Source: W0P28-013 sp051870755 (GTDB lineage Bacteria; Bacteroidota; Bacteroidia; Bacteroidales; Paludibacteraceae). From it: DNA of 64,000 nt. Shown here piece by piece: positions 16,166-24,898 of the stretch. Where the stretch lies: positions 62,001 to 126,000 of the forward strand of contig JBJECE010000021.1 in NCBI GenBank assembly GCA_051870755.1, given 5' to 3'. The translations under genes were made by a program, and so were the position numbers. Every line of letters starts with the position of its first letter. The first letter of the stretch is position 1. The notes beneath the pieces were generated by a model. It was not told the DNA's origin, made no database searches, and saw only the letters and a program-made list of their open reading frames with translations.

Positions 16166-17486
16166 TTTGGTAGCAGCGTTATGCGCTACAATGGCAGTGA
16201 GTGCAGCCGACGTAACTGTAGCCACATGTGATTTCACTGCAAAGACGGCAGGAGGAACAGCTTACAATGACACCGAATGGTCGTATGGAGATTATACATT
16301 AGCGTATGCTGCTAATAATAATAGCCAATGGGACTATATGAAATTTGGAGCGAAAAGTGGAACGAGTGGTACAGATAAAGCAACCACCGGTTACATTAAA
16401 AGTCCTAAAATCAGCAAACAAATTGATAAAATTGTTGTAAATTTTAATGCTGGAAATCTTACAAATGGTAGTTGTGATGTGTGGGGGGTAGAGGTCTATT
16501 CTGATGCAACTTTTTCCATACTCATCGAAAAAGTAACCGGTGGAGTTATGACCGCCAAAACTGCACAATCTTTAGAATTGGCTCCAACCGTTACAGGCAA
16601 ATGGGCTGCTGATTCGTATTACAAAGTGTTCTTTGAATGTCATAATACTACTACAAAGAATGGCGTTGTGTGGGTAAATTCGGTTGAATTTAAGGAAGTT
16701 ATAGCTGTTGCCGTTGAAGATCCGGCATTTTCTATTTCGGAAGGTGCTTATCTGAGCAATCAATCTGTTGAATTGACCTGCGTAACTGATGGTGCATCTA
16801 TCTATTACACGTTGGATGGCAGCGACCCTGACGATACCAAAACCTTGTACGAAAGTGCTATTTCAGTTACTGAAACCACAACTATCAAGGCCATTGCTAT
16901 CAAAGGCGCCGAGAAAAGTAATATTGTAAGTGCTAAATATACAATCATACACAACGAAGGTACACAAGCTAATCCCTTGACTGTGGCAGATGTATTGGCA
17001 TTACAAGTTTCATCGGAATCTGTTTGGGTTGAAGGTTATATTATGGGTGGTATGAAATCAGATGGTTCTGCCATTGATAATACAATAAATACTAATTTAG
17101 CCATCGCCGGTACAAGCACTGAAAGTGAGATAGCCAATATGGTTTCGGTACAATTGCCTTCGGGTGCAATTCGTGATGCGTTAAATGTGAAAGACAACGC
17201 TTCAAATATTGGTAAAAAAGTTCAAGTATATGGTACAATCGAAGCCTACTTGAATCATCCGGGTGTGAAATCTGTTACAGATTATAAATTAGAAGGCAGC
17301 ACCACCGCTATCGAAAGTGTTGAGATGTCGAACATCTATGCTCACAGCGGCCGCATCTATGGCGCCGAGCAAGGTCGCATCTACACCATCAACGGCATGG
17401 ACGTAACCGAGCAAAACGGTCAACTGAGCAACGGCATCTACATCGTCAAAGTCGGTGCCAAAGCCACCAAAATCGCCGTTAAATAA
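16149..17486 (+). CDS. Secreted multi-domain protein with type IX-like C-terminal sorting domain (right gene)
   Basis: 445 aa. Signal peptide MKKLTFLVAALCATMAVSAA; residues about 22-185 are a beta-sandwich of unknown family (TAKTAGGTAYNDTEWSYGDY, YIKSPKISKQIDKIVVNFN). A chitobiase C-terminal-like module follows (ASIYYTLDGSDPDDTKTLYE near residue 220), then a DUF6359-like OB domain (about 275-380; TVADVLALQ, VWVEGYIMGG) and the same 60-residue sorting domain as the left gene. It has a good promoter (16011-16042) and a terminator (17518-17544). The two shared ends and unrelated middle suggest recombination with the divergent partner. Confidence 0.87.
   Translation: MKKLTFLVAALCATMAVSAADVTVATCDFTAKTAGGTAYNDTEWSYGDYTLAYAANNNSQWDYMKFGAKSGTSGTDKATTGYIKSPKISKQIDKIVVNFNAGNLTNGSCDVWGVEVYSDATFSILIEKVTGGVMTAKTAQSLELAPTVTGKWAADSYYKVFFECHNTTTKNGVVWVNSVEFKEVIAVAVEDPAFSISEGAYLSNQSVELTCVTDGASIYYTLDGSDPDDTKTLYESAISVTETTTIKAIAIKGAEKSNIVSAKYTIIHNEGTQANPLTVADVLALQVSSESVWVEGYIMGGMKSDGSAIDNTINTNLAIAGTSTESEIANMVSVQLPSGAIRDALNVKDNASNIGKKVQVYGTIEAYLNHPGVKSVTDYKLEGSTTAIESVEMSNIYAHSGRIYGAEQGRIYTINGMDVTEQNGQLSNGIYIVKVGAKATKIAVK
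17299..17486 (+). repeat. 188-bp inverted repeat encoding the C-terminal sorting module (right copy)
   Basis: Partner of 13776-13963. The differences lie at the start and in the last few codons (GCC GTT AAA versus GCG GTA AAA). Confidence 0.9.
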
Positions 17487-17517
17487 CGCATCGGTACACA
17501 TACACCTATAACTCACA

Positions 17518-17544
17518 AAGCCGTGGCAATAGCCACGGCTTTTG
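17518..17544 (+). terminator. Intrinsic terminator after the right secreted-protein gene
   Basis: AAGCCGTGGC - AATA - GCCACGGCTT followed by TTG; a 10-bp perfect stem. Confidence 0.75.
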
Positions 17545-17605
17545 TGTATTTAGGCCTGTCCGTCCGCAAAAAAACGTATGTCCTTAAAAGAAAATGAGCA
17601 ATATA

Positions 17606-17637
17606 TTTGTTCATGTCACAAATTTGTTATACATTTG
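17606..17637 (+). promoter_or_regulatory. Promoter of the AbiE-type pair
   Basis: TTTG at 17606-17609, 20-bp spacer, TACATTTG at 17630-17637; 19 bp before the antitoxin start. The short leader leaves room for autorepression by the winged-helix antitoxin. Confidence 0.55.
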
Positions 17638-17656
17638 TGGCAAAATTAAAGAATAA

Positions 17657-18262
17657 ATGGCAGCGCAAAGCGTTTATAATGAGATAAAAAGAAGAGTGGA
17701 GAAATCCAAAAGGGGAAGACTCTTCTTTCCCGATGATTTTCACCCCGCATCTTCCGATGCGGTACGGTCGGCCTTGGTTCGTCTGTGCCGTGCGGGCGAC
17801 CTTATGCGTGTGGCCCAGGGCATCTATTGCTATCCGAAAGTGGACAGGAAATGGGGCAGCGGCATCATACCGCCCTCCATTGAAGAGATTGCCGAAGCTA
17901 TCGCCAAGCGCGACAAAGTAAGGATTGCCCCTACCGGAGCATACGTATTGAACAAGCTGGGACTATCCACCCAGATTCCGGCCAATGTCGTGTTTGTTAC
18001 GGATGGTTCCGGACGTCGCGTATCTATCGGGAAAGGCAAGGGCATCCTGTTCAAGCATACGTCGGAAATGCGAATTTTCGCTTTCCGCTCTACCCTGATG
18101 CAGCTTATCGTGACTGCCATGCGCGAGATTGGCGAACAGAATGTGACCGAAGAACAGATGGCCGTCATCAGGAAACATCTTGAACATGTGACTGAGGAAG
18201 ACTATCAGAAGGACATTCAACTTGCACCGATATGGGTGCGCAAGAAACTCTCACAGATATGA
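17657..18262 (+). CDS. DUF6088/AbiEi-like antitoxin
   Basis: 201 aa. The N-terminal winged helix (about 1-75; SVYNEIKRRVEKSKRGRLFF, ALVRLCRAGDLMRVAQGIYC) is the usual AbiEi-like DNA-binding part, and the C-terminal region (YVLNKLGLSTQIPANVVFVT) matches DUF6088. Such proteins are the antitoxins of type IV toxin-antitoxin pairs related to the AbiE phage-defence system. The stop overlaps the start of the nucleotidyltransferase gene in an ATGA arrangement. Codon choice differs from its neighbours by eye, as expected of an acquired module. Confidence 0.87.
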   Translation: MAAQSVYNEIKRRVEKSKRGRLFFPDDFHPASSDAVRSALVRLCRAGDLMRVAQGIYCYPKVDRKWGSGIIPPSIEEIAEAIAKRDKVRIAPTGAYVLNKLGLSTQIPANVVFVTDGSGRRVSIGKGKGILFKHTSEMRIFAFRSTLMQLIVTAMREIGEQNVTEEQMAVIRKHLEHVTEEDYQKDIQLAPIWVRKKLSQI

Positions 18263-19332
18263 ATTTTCAATCAAGTAAGAGCAGAGGCAAAATGGATTTT
18301 GACTCTGCCGAGCGCAGTGGAAAATCTCGAAGAAATTTTGCAGATTTATCCGTAAAAGACCGACAGGAAATCATACGCCGTGTGCAAGCCGAGAACGGGT
18401 TGCACCTTCAGATAATCGAAAAAGACTGGTGGGTGACGGCAGTCTTGCGGGCATTGTTCGCTTTGCCCTATGCGGAGCACATCTCCTTCAAGGGTGGTAC
18501 CAACCTGAGCAAATGCTGGCATCTTATCAGCCGAATGTCCGAGGATGCCGATATTGCCATAGACCGTGAATATCTTGGTTTCAGCGGCAAGCTGTCGAAA
18601 ACTCAGATAAGCGACAAACTGCGCCGCGCCTCCTGCTCGTTTGTCAGGGAAAGGCTGCAATATGACTTGGCGGAGCAACTCGTCCGGGACGGCATTTCTA
18701 AGGATGCGTTTACGGTGTCCGTGAACATCACCCCCGTGACGACAACTGACCCCGAAATCATCGAGGTAGCCTATCATCCCGCATTTGAAGACAACACCTA
18801 TATCCGTCCCAAGGTTATTCTTGAGGTCAGTGGCCGTTCCATGAGCGAGCCGGTCACTCCCGTCAAACTGCGGTCGTTCATCGACGAGGTCTTTACAAAG
18901 GCTCCATTCACGGAAAAAGAGTTTGAAGTCCGTGCCGTGCTGCCGCAACGCACATTCCTTGAAAAGGTGTTCCTGCTGCACGAGGAATTTGCCAAGCCGA
19001 AAGAGAACATTCGTACCGAACGTATGTCAAGACACCTTTACGACATCGGCCAGATGATGGATACGCCGATTGCAGAGGAAGCCTTGCAGGACAAAGCGCT
19101 CTATCAGTCGGTCATCGACCATCGCCGCACTTTCATCGGGTTGCAGAGATTCGACTATGACACCTTGCAGCCTGCCACCTTGCGGATAGTTCCTCCGGAA
19201 AACATTATGGAGGAATGGAAGAAGGACTATGAGGTGATGAAGGAAACCATGATTTACGGGGAGTCACTGCCGTTCAGTCAGTTGATAGACAAGATTCGGG
19301 AACTGAATGAACGAATCAACAGAATAGGATAA
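18259..19332 (+). CDS. AbiEii/AbiGii-family nucleotidyltransferase toxin
   Basis: 357 aa from the ATG at 18259, which overlaps the antitoxin stop by 4 bp; an ATG at 18292 is an alternative. The nucleotidyltransferase signature is present: FKGGTNLSKCWHLISRMSED followed by ADIAID. It is cytoplasmic, with a C-terminal helical part. AbiEii toxins are GTP-preferring nucleotidyltransferases that block growth, used in abortive infection or plasmid/island maintenance. The pair stands alone between a repeat locus and a convergent transporter gene. Confidence 0.9.
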   Translation: MNFQSSKSRGKMDFDSAERSGKSRRNFADLSVKDRQEIIRRVQAENGLHLQIIEKDWWVTAVLRALFALPYAEHISFKGGTNLSKCWHLISRMSEDADIAIDREYLGFSGKLSKTQISDKLRRASCSFVRERLQYDLAEQLVRDGISKDAFTVSVNITPVTTTDPEIIEVAYHPAFEDNTYIRPKVILEVSGRSMSEPVTPVKLRSFIDEVFTKAPFTEKEFEVRAVLPQRTFLEKVFLLHEEFAKPKENIRTERMSRHLYDIGQMMDTPIAEEALQDKALYQSVIDHRRTFIGLQRFDYDTLQPATLRIVPPENIMEEWKKDYEVMKETMIYGESLPFSQLIDKIRELNERINRIG

Positions 19333-19384
19333 TAAATTCGATACGTTAGGACGTATTTCATACAACTTCAATGCTCATAATCAA

Positions 19385-20104
19385 TCACTTGTGTACCGAA
19401 AAAAACAAGAATATCGAAACGGCAATCATCAGCACAGCCACCACTTTTTGGTAACGCTTTTTGTTGATGTGTCGGATAAACCGCATGGCCATAAAATTGC
19501 CGACCATCATAGCTACACCGATACATAGCCCTTCGCTAAAAATAGTCAGATTCATCAGTTGCAGTTTGCCGTAAACCACAATTTTCACCACATGCATAGC
19601 GGCAGCGGCAGTGGCCTCGCTGGCGATGTAGGCTACAGGCAGCAGGTCGAGCGAGAGGAACACCGCACTGCTCAACGGCCCCGAAATACCGAGCAGCCCA
19701 TTCAATCCGCCCGTCAGCGCACCGCCCGCAAGCATCGTCAGACGCGACTTGGGCAAAACGATTTTACCGCCGATTTTAAGGCAGGCAAACAGCACTAAAC
19801 CGGCACACAACAACCTGGTCATCAACACTTTATCGACCACAGCAAATCCGAATGCGCCCAACGCTGTGCATGGCAATGCCACCAACAAGAACCACCCCAC
19901 CGATTTCCATTCGATAGACTTCCAGCCCATGCCCACGCGCGACAAGTTGCTGATTAACTGCGCAATAGTAGATACCGGCACTGCCACTTCGACGCCATAA
20001 AAATAGGTAATGACGGGCAACAAAATCATGCCACCGCCAAACCCGACCGACCCCGACAGCAAACCGGCCACGACGCCCACTATCGACAACACAATAAGTT
20101 CCAT
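19385..20104 (-). CDS. TauE/SafE-family anion exporter
   Basis: 239 aa from the ATG at 20104; a TTG at 20113 is a less likely start. About eight hydrophobic segments. The first helix carries LLSGSVGFGGGMILLPVITY, the TauE/SafE N-terminal signature, and ALTGGLNGLLGISGP around residue 125 is the second family repeat. These proteins move sulfite, sulfoacetate or related anions across the inner membrane; the substrate cannot be inferred. A minus-strand TATTTTTG box lies at 20143-20136. Confidence 0.88.
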   Translation of the reverse strand: MELIVLSIVGVVAGLLSGSVGFGGGMILLPVITYFYGVEVAVPVSTIAQLISNLSRVGMGWKSIEWKSVGWFLLVALPCTALGAFGFAVVDKVLMTRLLCAGLVLFACLKIGGKIVLPKSRLTMLAGGALTGGLNGLLGISGPLSSAVFLSLDLLPVAYIASEATAAAAMHVVKIVVYGKLQLMNLTIFSEGLCIGVAMMVGNFMAMRFIRHINKKRYQKVVAVLMIAVSIFLFFSVHK

Positions 20105-20202
20105 ATCCGACAAGATTTCGTACGATTACTGCGTGCAAAAATATAAAAAAACAGCGTGTGTATGCCCTATTTTAACATTTTTAATAAATTCGGGCAGACA
20201 TC

Positions 20203-20232
20203 TTGTTATTCGCCACATTTTTTGTACCTTTG
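20203..20232 (+). promoter_or_regulatory. Promoter of the AspT/YidE-type transporter
   Basis: TTG at 20203-20205, 19-bp spacer, TACCTTTG at 20225-20232; 30 bp before the start codon at 20262. Confidence 0.55.
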
Positions 20233-20261
20233 CACGCTCATTTAAGCCATACGTTTCAGCA

Positions 20262-21935
20262 ATGACTTCTTGGTTATCGACCATAACAGAAAACACTGTT
20301 GCACAGACACTTATCATCTATTCCGCCATCATAGTGCTGGGCATGTTGTTGGGCAAAATACGCATCAAAGGTATTTCGCTGGGCGTAACATTTGTCTTGT
20401 TCATCGGCATTTTGGCCGGTCATCTGCACTTTCAGGTCGATGCCACGCTGTTGGATTTTTTGCGCAATTTTGGCCTGATTATTTTTATCTTTTCCATTGG
20501 TTTACAGGTCGGTCCCGGCTTTTTTGCCTCGTTCAAAACCGGCGGTTTGCGGCTCAATGGTTTGGCATTTTGTACCATTTTATTGGGTGTCGGTGTGGCC
20601 GTGGGGCTACAGCAGATGCTGTCCGCCCGCATTGATATGCCCATGATGGTCGGCGTGATGTCGGGCGCCGTCACTTCGACGCCCGGCCTTGGTGCTGCCC
20701 AAGAAGCCTTGCAGCAACTATCGGCCACCGGAGCGTTGCAGGGCGACATTCCGCCCATCAGTTTAGGCTATGCCGTTGCCTATCCGTTAGGCGTGTTAGG
20801 CATCATCGTCGCCATGATGTTGTTGCGTTTTTTGTGCCGCATCGACACCAGAGCCGAAGAGGCGGAATTGCTGTCGCGCCGGCAAGGACAAGAAAAACCC
20901 GACATTCTCACCTTCCGCATCAGCAATCAGGCCATCGACGGACACACACTATTAGATGTCAAACAGATGTACGGCCATCAGTTTGTGGCCACCCGCCTAT
21001 TCGACGGCAACACCGTTACCATACCGCACGCCGACACGGTATTGCACACCGGCAACTTGCTGTTGGTGGTAACACACAATGTATATGCCGCGCAATTGCA
21101 ACAACTGTTGGGCGAACCGGCTGATTTTGAGTGGAAAGACGACGAATCGACGATGGTGTCGCGCCGCATTGTGGTAACACGCAATCAGGTGAACGGCAAA
21201 ACCATCGGGCAGTTGCATCTGCGCAGCGCCTACAACGTGAACATCACCCGAATCAATCGCGCCGGCATCGATTTGTTGGCGCATCCCGACCTCGTGCTGC
21301 AACTTGGCGACCGCGTGATGGTAGTCGGTCCGCTCGCCAACATCAAAAAGGCAGAAACCATGCTCGGCAACACCCTGAAACGTCTGAACGAACCACACAT
21401 CATTACCATATTTTTGGGCATCATGTTGGGCATTTTGTTGGGCAGCATTCCCATCTATTTTCCGAATATGCCGATGCCTGTGCGCCTCGGTTTGGCCGGC
21501 GGGCCGCTTATTGTGGCCATTCTGTTGGGACGTTTCGGCTACAAACTGAAACTGATAACCTATACCACGCAATCGGCCAATCTGATGCTGCGCGAAATTG
21601 GCATTTGTCTGTTTTTGGCCAGCGTCGGGCTGGCATCCGGCGGCCGCTTTGTCGAAACCGTCATCTCGCCCGACGGACTTTTGTGGATGGGATGTGGTTT
21701 GCTGATAACCATCGTGCCACCACTGCTGATAGGTTTGTTGGCACGCGCGCTGAAAATCAACTTTTTCACCATCTGCGGTCTGATAGCCGGCTCGTACACC
21801 AACGCGCCACCGTTGGCCTACGCCACGTCGCTCACCGACACCGATGAACCGGCCGTAGCCTACTCTACGGTCTATCCGTTAGCTACATTTCTGCGTATAT
21901 TGTTCGCACAAATGTTGGTGCTGATGTTTGCCTGA
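20262..21935 (+). CDS. Putative transporter of the YidE/YbjL/AspT family with two RCK_C domains
   Basis: 557 aa from the ATG at 20262; the open frame extends further upstream, but through promoter sequence. N- and C-terminal membrane halves (AspT-Asp duplication domains) flank two TrkA-C/RCK_C regulatory domains at roughly residues 210-375 (FRISNQAIDGHTLLDVKQMY and RIVVTRNQVNGKTIGQLHLR). The GVMSGAVTSTPGLGAAQEAL and AGSYTNAPPLAYATSLTDTD motifs match in the two halves. Members include the aspartate:alanine exchanger AspT; the substrate here is unknown. Confidence 0.88.
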   Translation: MTSWLSTITENTVAQTLIIYSAIIVLGMLLGKIRIKGISLGVTFVLFIGILAGHLHFQVDATLLDFLRNFGLIIFIFSIGLQVGPGFFASFKTGGLRLNGLAFCTILLGVGVAVGLQQMLSARIDMPMMVGVMSGAVTSTPGLGAAQEALQQLSATGALQGDIPPISLGYAVAYPLGVLGIIVAMMLLRFLCRIDTRAEEAELLSRRQGQEKPDILTFRISNQAIDGHTLLDVKQMYGHQFVATRLFDGNTVTIPHADTVLHTGNLLLVVTHNVYAAQLQQLLGEPADFEWKDDESTMVSRRIVVTRNQVNGKTIGQLHLRSAYNVNITRINRAGIDLLAHPDLVLQLGDRVMVVGPLANIKKAETMLGNTLKRLNEPHIITIFLGIMLGILLGSIPIYFPNMPMPVRLGLAGGPLIVAILLGRFGYKLKLITYTTQSANLMLREIGICLFLASVGLASGGRFVETVISPDGLLWMGCGLLITIVPPLLIGLLARALKINFFTICGLIAGSYTNAPPLAYATSLTDTDEPAVAYSTVYPLATFLRILFAQMLVLMFA

Positions 21936-22103
21936 TGCGCCGACCAATCAGTCCTTGTGCCATGATCGGCGCAAGGCCATCGCCGCTCATTTCTCGACCA
22001 ACACGCACTTTTTACCGACCAAAATGCTGTTTTACAAACACCACAATTGCAAAAATATCATTATTTTTGTCATCAAAATCCGTACACCAATACATTTAAC
22101 TAT

Positions 22104-23597
22104 ATGAAAACTAAATTCTTATCGATTTTCGTACTATTGGCAGCCTGCTTGTCGGCATGCAGCAACGACGACCAACCGGTCAACACCAACGGCGATTTGC
22201 CAGCCGGCAACGACCTGCCTGTAACGGCGTTAGACATTGCCGATACAATCCGCATCGTGTACGACAACACCACCGTACGCATCGAAAACGACCATCCAAA
22301 CGTCGCTATCACAGCCGATGGGACTGCGGTAACCATCAACTCCACAGCGAAAAACATCAAATATATTGTGTCGGGTACAAGCACCGCCGGCAGTTTGAAA
22401 ATATACAGCGACTCGAAATTTGTGTTAGAGTTATCCGACGTACATCTCACAAGCACCAACAGCCCTGCAATCAATATCCAAACCGGCAAATGCACATACC
22501 TGCAACTCGTTGGCAGCAACACGTTGTGCGATGCCGCCACTTACCTTGGCACCGCCGACGAAGATGCCAAAGCCACCCTGTTTAGCGAAGGGCAATTGAT
22601 AGTTTCGGGTGATGGGTCGCTCGCCATATCGAGCGTAGCGCATCATGCCATTTGCAGCGACGATTACATCGTCATCGACGGTGGCACTATTGCCATAACA
22701 AGCGCCGGCGTCGATGGCATACACGCCAACGATTATGTCCGAATAAATGGCGGTAACCTCACCATTGTCAGCAGCAGCGACGGCATCGAAAGCGGCGCCC
22801 AATTTTTTGAACAAAATGGCGGCACCGTCCATATTCAATGTGGCAACAGCAGCGGCTGTCAGGGCATCAACAGCGATAGTGCAGTCGTCATCAACGGCGG
22901 CGCACTGACGGTAGCCCAATCGTACGAAGCCATCGAAGCCGTCTATATCACGATACACGGCGGAAATGTATTGCTCACCGCTACCGACGATGCCATAAAT
23001 GCGACCAAAGGAACTGTTTCGGGCGGCACCGAACAAAACGACGGCAGTTCGATTAACATTGATGGCGGTGTCGTGGTAGCCAATGTTACCAGTGGCGATG
23101 CCATCGATAGCAATGGCACTTTTTCGCTGACAGGCGGCGTTCTGATTGCTAACGGCCCGAAACAATCCGGTGCCAACGAAGCTGTCGATGTCAATGGCAC
23201 GCGCACTTTCACGGGTGGCACGTTATTGACTGCGCAAGGCAGTTCCGGTAATGGAGGTCGCGGCGGCGGCAATCGTCCCGGAGGCGGGCAAAGCGGTTCT
23301 ACGTTCGCCGGAAACATTAACACACTGTCCATCAGCGCATCTGTGGCTGCCGACACATGGCTCGGCATCGAAATAGACGGCAATATGGTCATGGTTTACA
23401 AAGCGACCAATGCCTACCAATCCTTTTTGTTTGGCAGCGATGCCATCAACACCGGCAGTGCGTATGCCGTGTACACCGGCGGCAATTATGTCGGCGGATA
23501 CAACGTCGGCTCCTATTACTACGGCGGCTCCTATTCCGGTGGCACGTTGCGCAAATCGGGTACAATTGCGCAGCAGCAAACAAGCGTATCATTTTGA
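22104..23597 (+). CDS. Cthe_2159-like carbohydrate-binding beta-helix lipoprotein (DUF4353)
   Basis: 497 aa from the ATG at 22104, giving a lipoprotein signal with lipobox LSAC (Cys18). The body is a right-handed beta-helix with repeated YIVIDGGTIAITSAGVDGIH-type turns and GIxxxx/DAI motifs, matching the calcium-dependent pectic-polysaccharide-binding Cthe_2159 family. A Gly-rich linker (GGRGGGNRPGGGQSG) near residue 390 leads to a C-terminal domain with YTGGNYVGGYNVGSYYYGG. It is probably a surface lipoprotein that binds acidic polysaccharide. A terminator follows at 23621-23660. Confidence 0.83.
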   Translation: MKTKFLSIFVLLAACLSACSNDDQPVNTNGDLPAGNDLPVTALDIADTIRIVYDNTTVRIENDHPNVAITADGTAVTINSTAKNIKYIVSGTSTAGSLKIYSDSKFVLELSDVHLTSTNSPAINIQTGKCTYLQLVGSNTLCDAATYLGTADEDAKATLFSEGQLIVSGDGSLAISSVAHHAICSDDYIVIDGGTIAITSAGVDGIHANDYVRINGGNLTIVSSSDGIESGAQFFEQNGGTVHIQCGNSSGCQGINSDSAVVINGGALTVAQSYEAIEAVYITIHGGNVLLTATDDAINATKGTVSGGTEQNDGSSINIDGGVVVANVTSGDAIDSNGTFSLTGGVLIANGPKQSGANEAVDVNGTRTFTGGTLLTAQGSSGNGGRGGGNRPGGGQSGSTFAGNINTLSISASVAADTWLGIEIDGNMVMVYKATNAYQSFLFGSDAINTGSAYAVYTGGNYVGGYNVGSYYYGGSYSGGTLRKSGTIAQQQTSVSF

Positions 23598-23620
23598 TAA
23601 ACAGACAAATACAACAAAGA

Positions 23621-23660
23621 AAGCAGCCCGAACGCATCAGCGCGGACTGCTGTTTTTTTT
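23621..23660 (+). terminator. Intrinsic terminator after the beta-helix lipoprotein
   Basis: AGCAG.CCG ... CGG.CTGCT stem followed by GTTTTTTTT at 23652-23660. It may also serve the convergent SIMPL gene. Confidence 0.75.
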
Positions 23661-23682
23661 GAAAAAAAGGAAATCGGAATTT

Positions 23683-24396
23683 TTATTTGATGCCGTATTC
23701 CACAAACAACGTGGCACGAATGTTTATCACACCGCTACCTACAGCCACCGAAGATACTTTCGGGCGCGCTGCAGTGTTGTAAACCACATCGGCGGCCGCT
23801 TCCTCCACCACCGGTGCAGCATCGTCTATTTTGACATTGCTCACGCGCACGATATTTTTTGTCGTCTCAGGCAATGCCTGCAACAATCTATCAGCCAACA
23901 TATTAGCATTTTCAAGCGCCTGCATATAGGCATCGTTGCGCAACGTAGCCATCTGCGAATGCGTATATTGCAAGCCGTTTAGCGACAAGTATTCGTTGGT
24001 CAGCAGCGCGGCATACAACTCGCCCAACGTGGCAAGTTGGCGCACCGTAACGGCATACGCCAACGTATTTTCGTAGCCCTCGAATAGTTGTTTACCATTG
24101 TCCCACCGATACGCTTTACGCAAACTGACCGATGTGGTCTGAATGTCGGCACTATCGATACCGAACGCCTGCAACTGCCGATAGAGTTCGTGCGATTTTT
24201 CGGCGGCGCACGCTCTGACAACGTCGATATTTTTGTCCAAGCAAGTCAATCCGACTGTTATTACAGCCATATCGGGCGCCACTTCGATGGTGCCTTCGGA
24301 CCGCAATACAATAGTTTTACAAGGCGTTTTGCCCACAGCCAAAGTGGGCAGCAAAGCGATGGCTACCAACAACAAAATTCGACTTAATTTACTCAT
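23683..24396 (-). CDS. SIMPL-domain (DUF541) periplasmic protein
   Basis: 237 aa from the ATG at 24396, chosen because it starts a clear signal peptide (MSKLSRILLLVAIALLPTLA). The SIMPL/BP26 fold is shown by SEGTIEVAPDMAVITVGLTC at the start of the mature part, then QTTSVSLRKAYRW and the C-terminal VGSGVINIRATLFVEYGIK. Members form periplasmic oligomers with roles in oxidative or envelope stress, not well defined. It is the last gene of the upp-bcp-SIMPL run, 10 bp after bcp. Confidence 0.9.
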   Translation of the reverse strand: MSKLSRILLLVAIALLPTLAVGKTPCKTIVLRSEGTIEVAPDMAVITVGLTCLDKNIDVVRACAAEKSHELYRQLQAFGIDSADIQTTSVSLRKAYRWDNGKQLFEGYENTLAYAVTVRQLATLGELYAALLTNEYLSLNGLQYTHSQMATLRNDAYMQALENANMLADRLLQALPETTKNIVRVSNVKIDDAAPVVEEAAADVVYNTAARPKVSSVAVGSGVINIRATLFVEYGIK

Positions 24397-24406
24397 AATC
24401 AGCAAT

Positions 24407-24868
24407 TTATAAAATTTCCAAAATTTGATTTCCGTGCGACGCCGTTTTAATTTCTTTGGGCAAAAATACCTTTTCGACAATGCCGTTTTCGTCAATCAAA
24501 AACGTTGTGCGCAACATGCCCATGTATTTTCGACCGCACATTGTTTTTTCGCCCCACGTTCCAAACGTTTCCGACAACTGTTTGTCGGTATCGGCAATCA
24601 GGTCGAAAGGCAAGGCATTTTTCTGAATAAATTTCGTGTGCGACGCCGCGCTGTCGGTGCTGACTCCGACCACTTCGCAGCCGTGTGCGCGCAAGGCCGA
24701 AAAATTGTCGCGCAGACTGCACGCTTCGGCCGTACACCCCGACGTATTGTCTTTCGGGTAAAAATACAGCACGACTTTACGACATGCAAAATCGCTCATT
24801 TTCAACTCTTTACCATCTTGCGTCAGTCCCAACACTTCGGGGACTTTATCGCCAACTTTGAGTGCCAT
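24407..24868 (-). CDS. bcp: Thioredoxin-dependent thiol peroxidase (Bcp/PrxQ)
   Basis: 153 aa, full length for the Bcp/PrxQ peroxiredoxins, which reduce hydroperoxides in the cytoplasm. The peroxidatic Cys45 lies in FYPKDNTSGCTAEACSLRD, and the resolving Cys50 is five residues on, the atypical 2-Cys alpha arrangement. STDSAASHTKFIQK and TFLIDENGIVEKVF are also typical. It sits 30 bp after upp on the same strand. Confidence 0.95.
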   Translation of the reverse strand: MALKVGDKVPEVLGLTQDGKELKMSDFACRKVVLYFYPKDNTSGCTAEACSLRDNFSALRAHGCEVVGVSTDSAASHTKFIQKNALPFDLIADTDKQLSETFGTWGEKTMCGRKYMGMLRTTFLIDENGIVEKVFLPKEIKTASHGNQILEIL

Positions 24869-24898
24869 AATTGTGTCGTTTTTTTACAGAATGATGAA

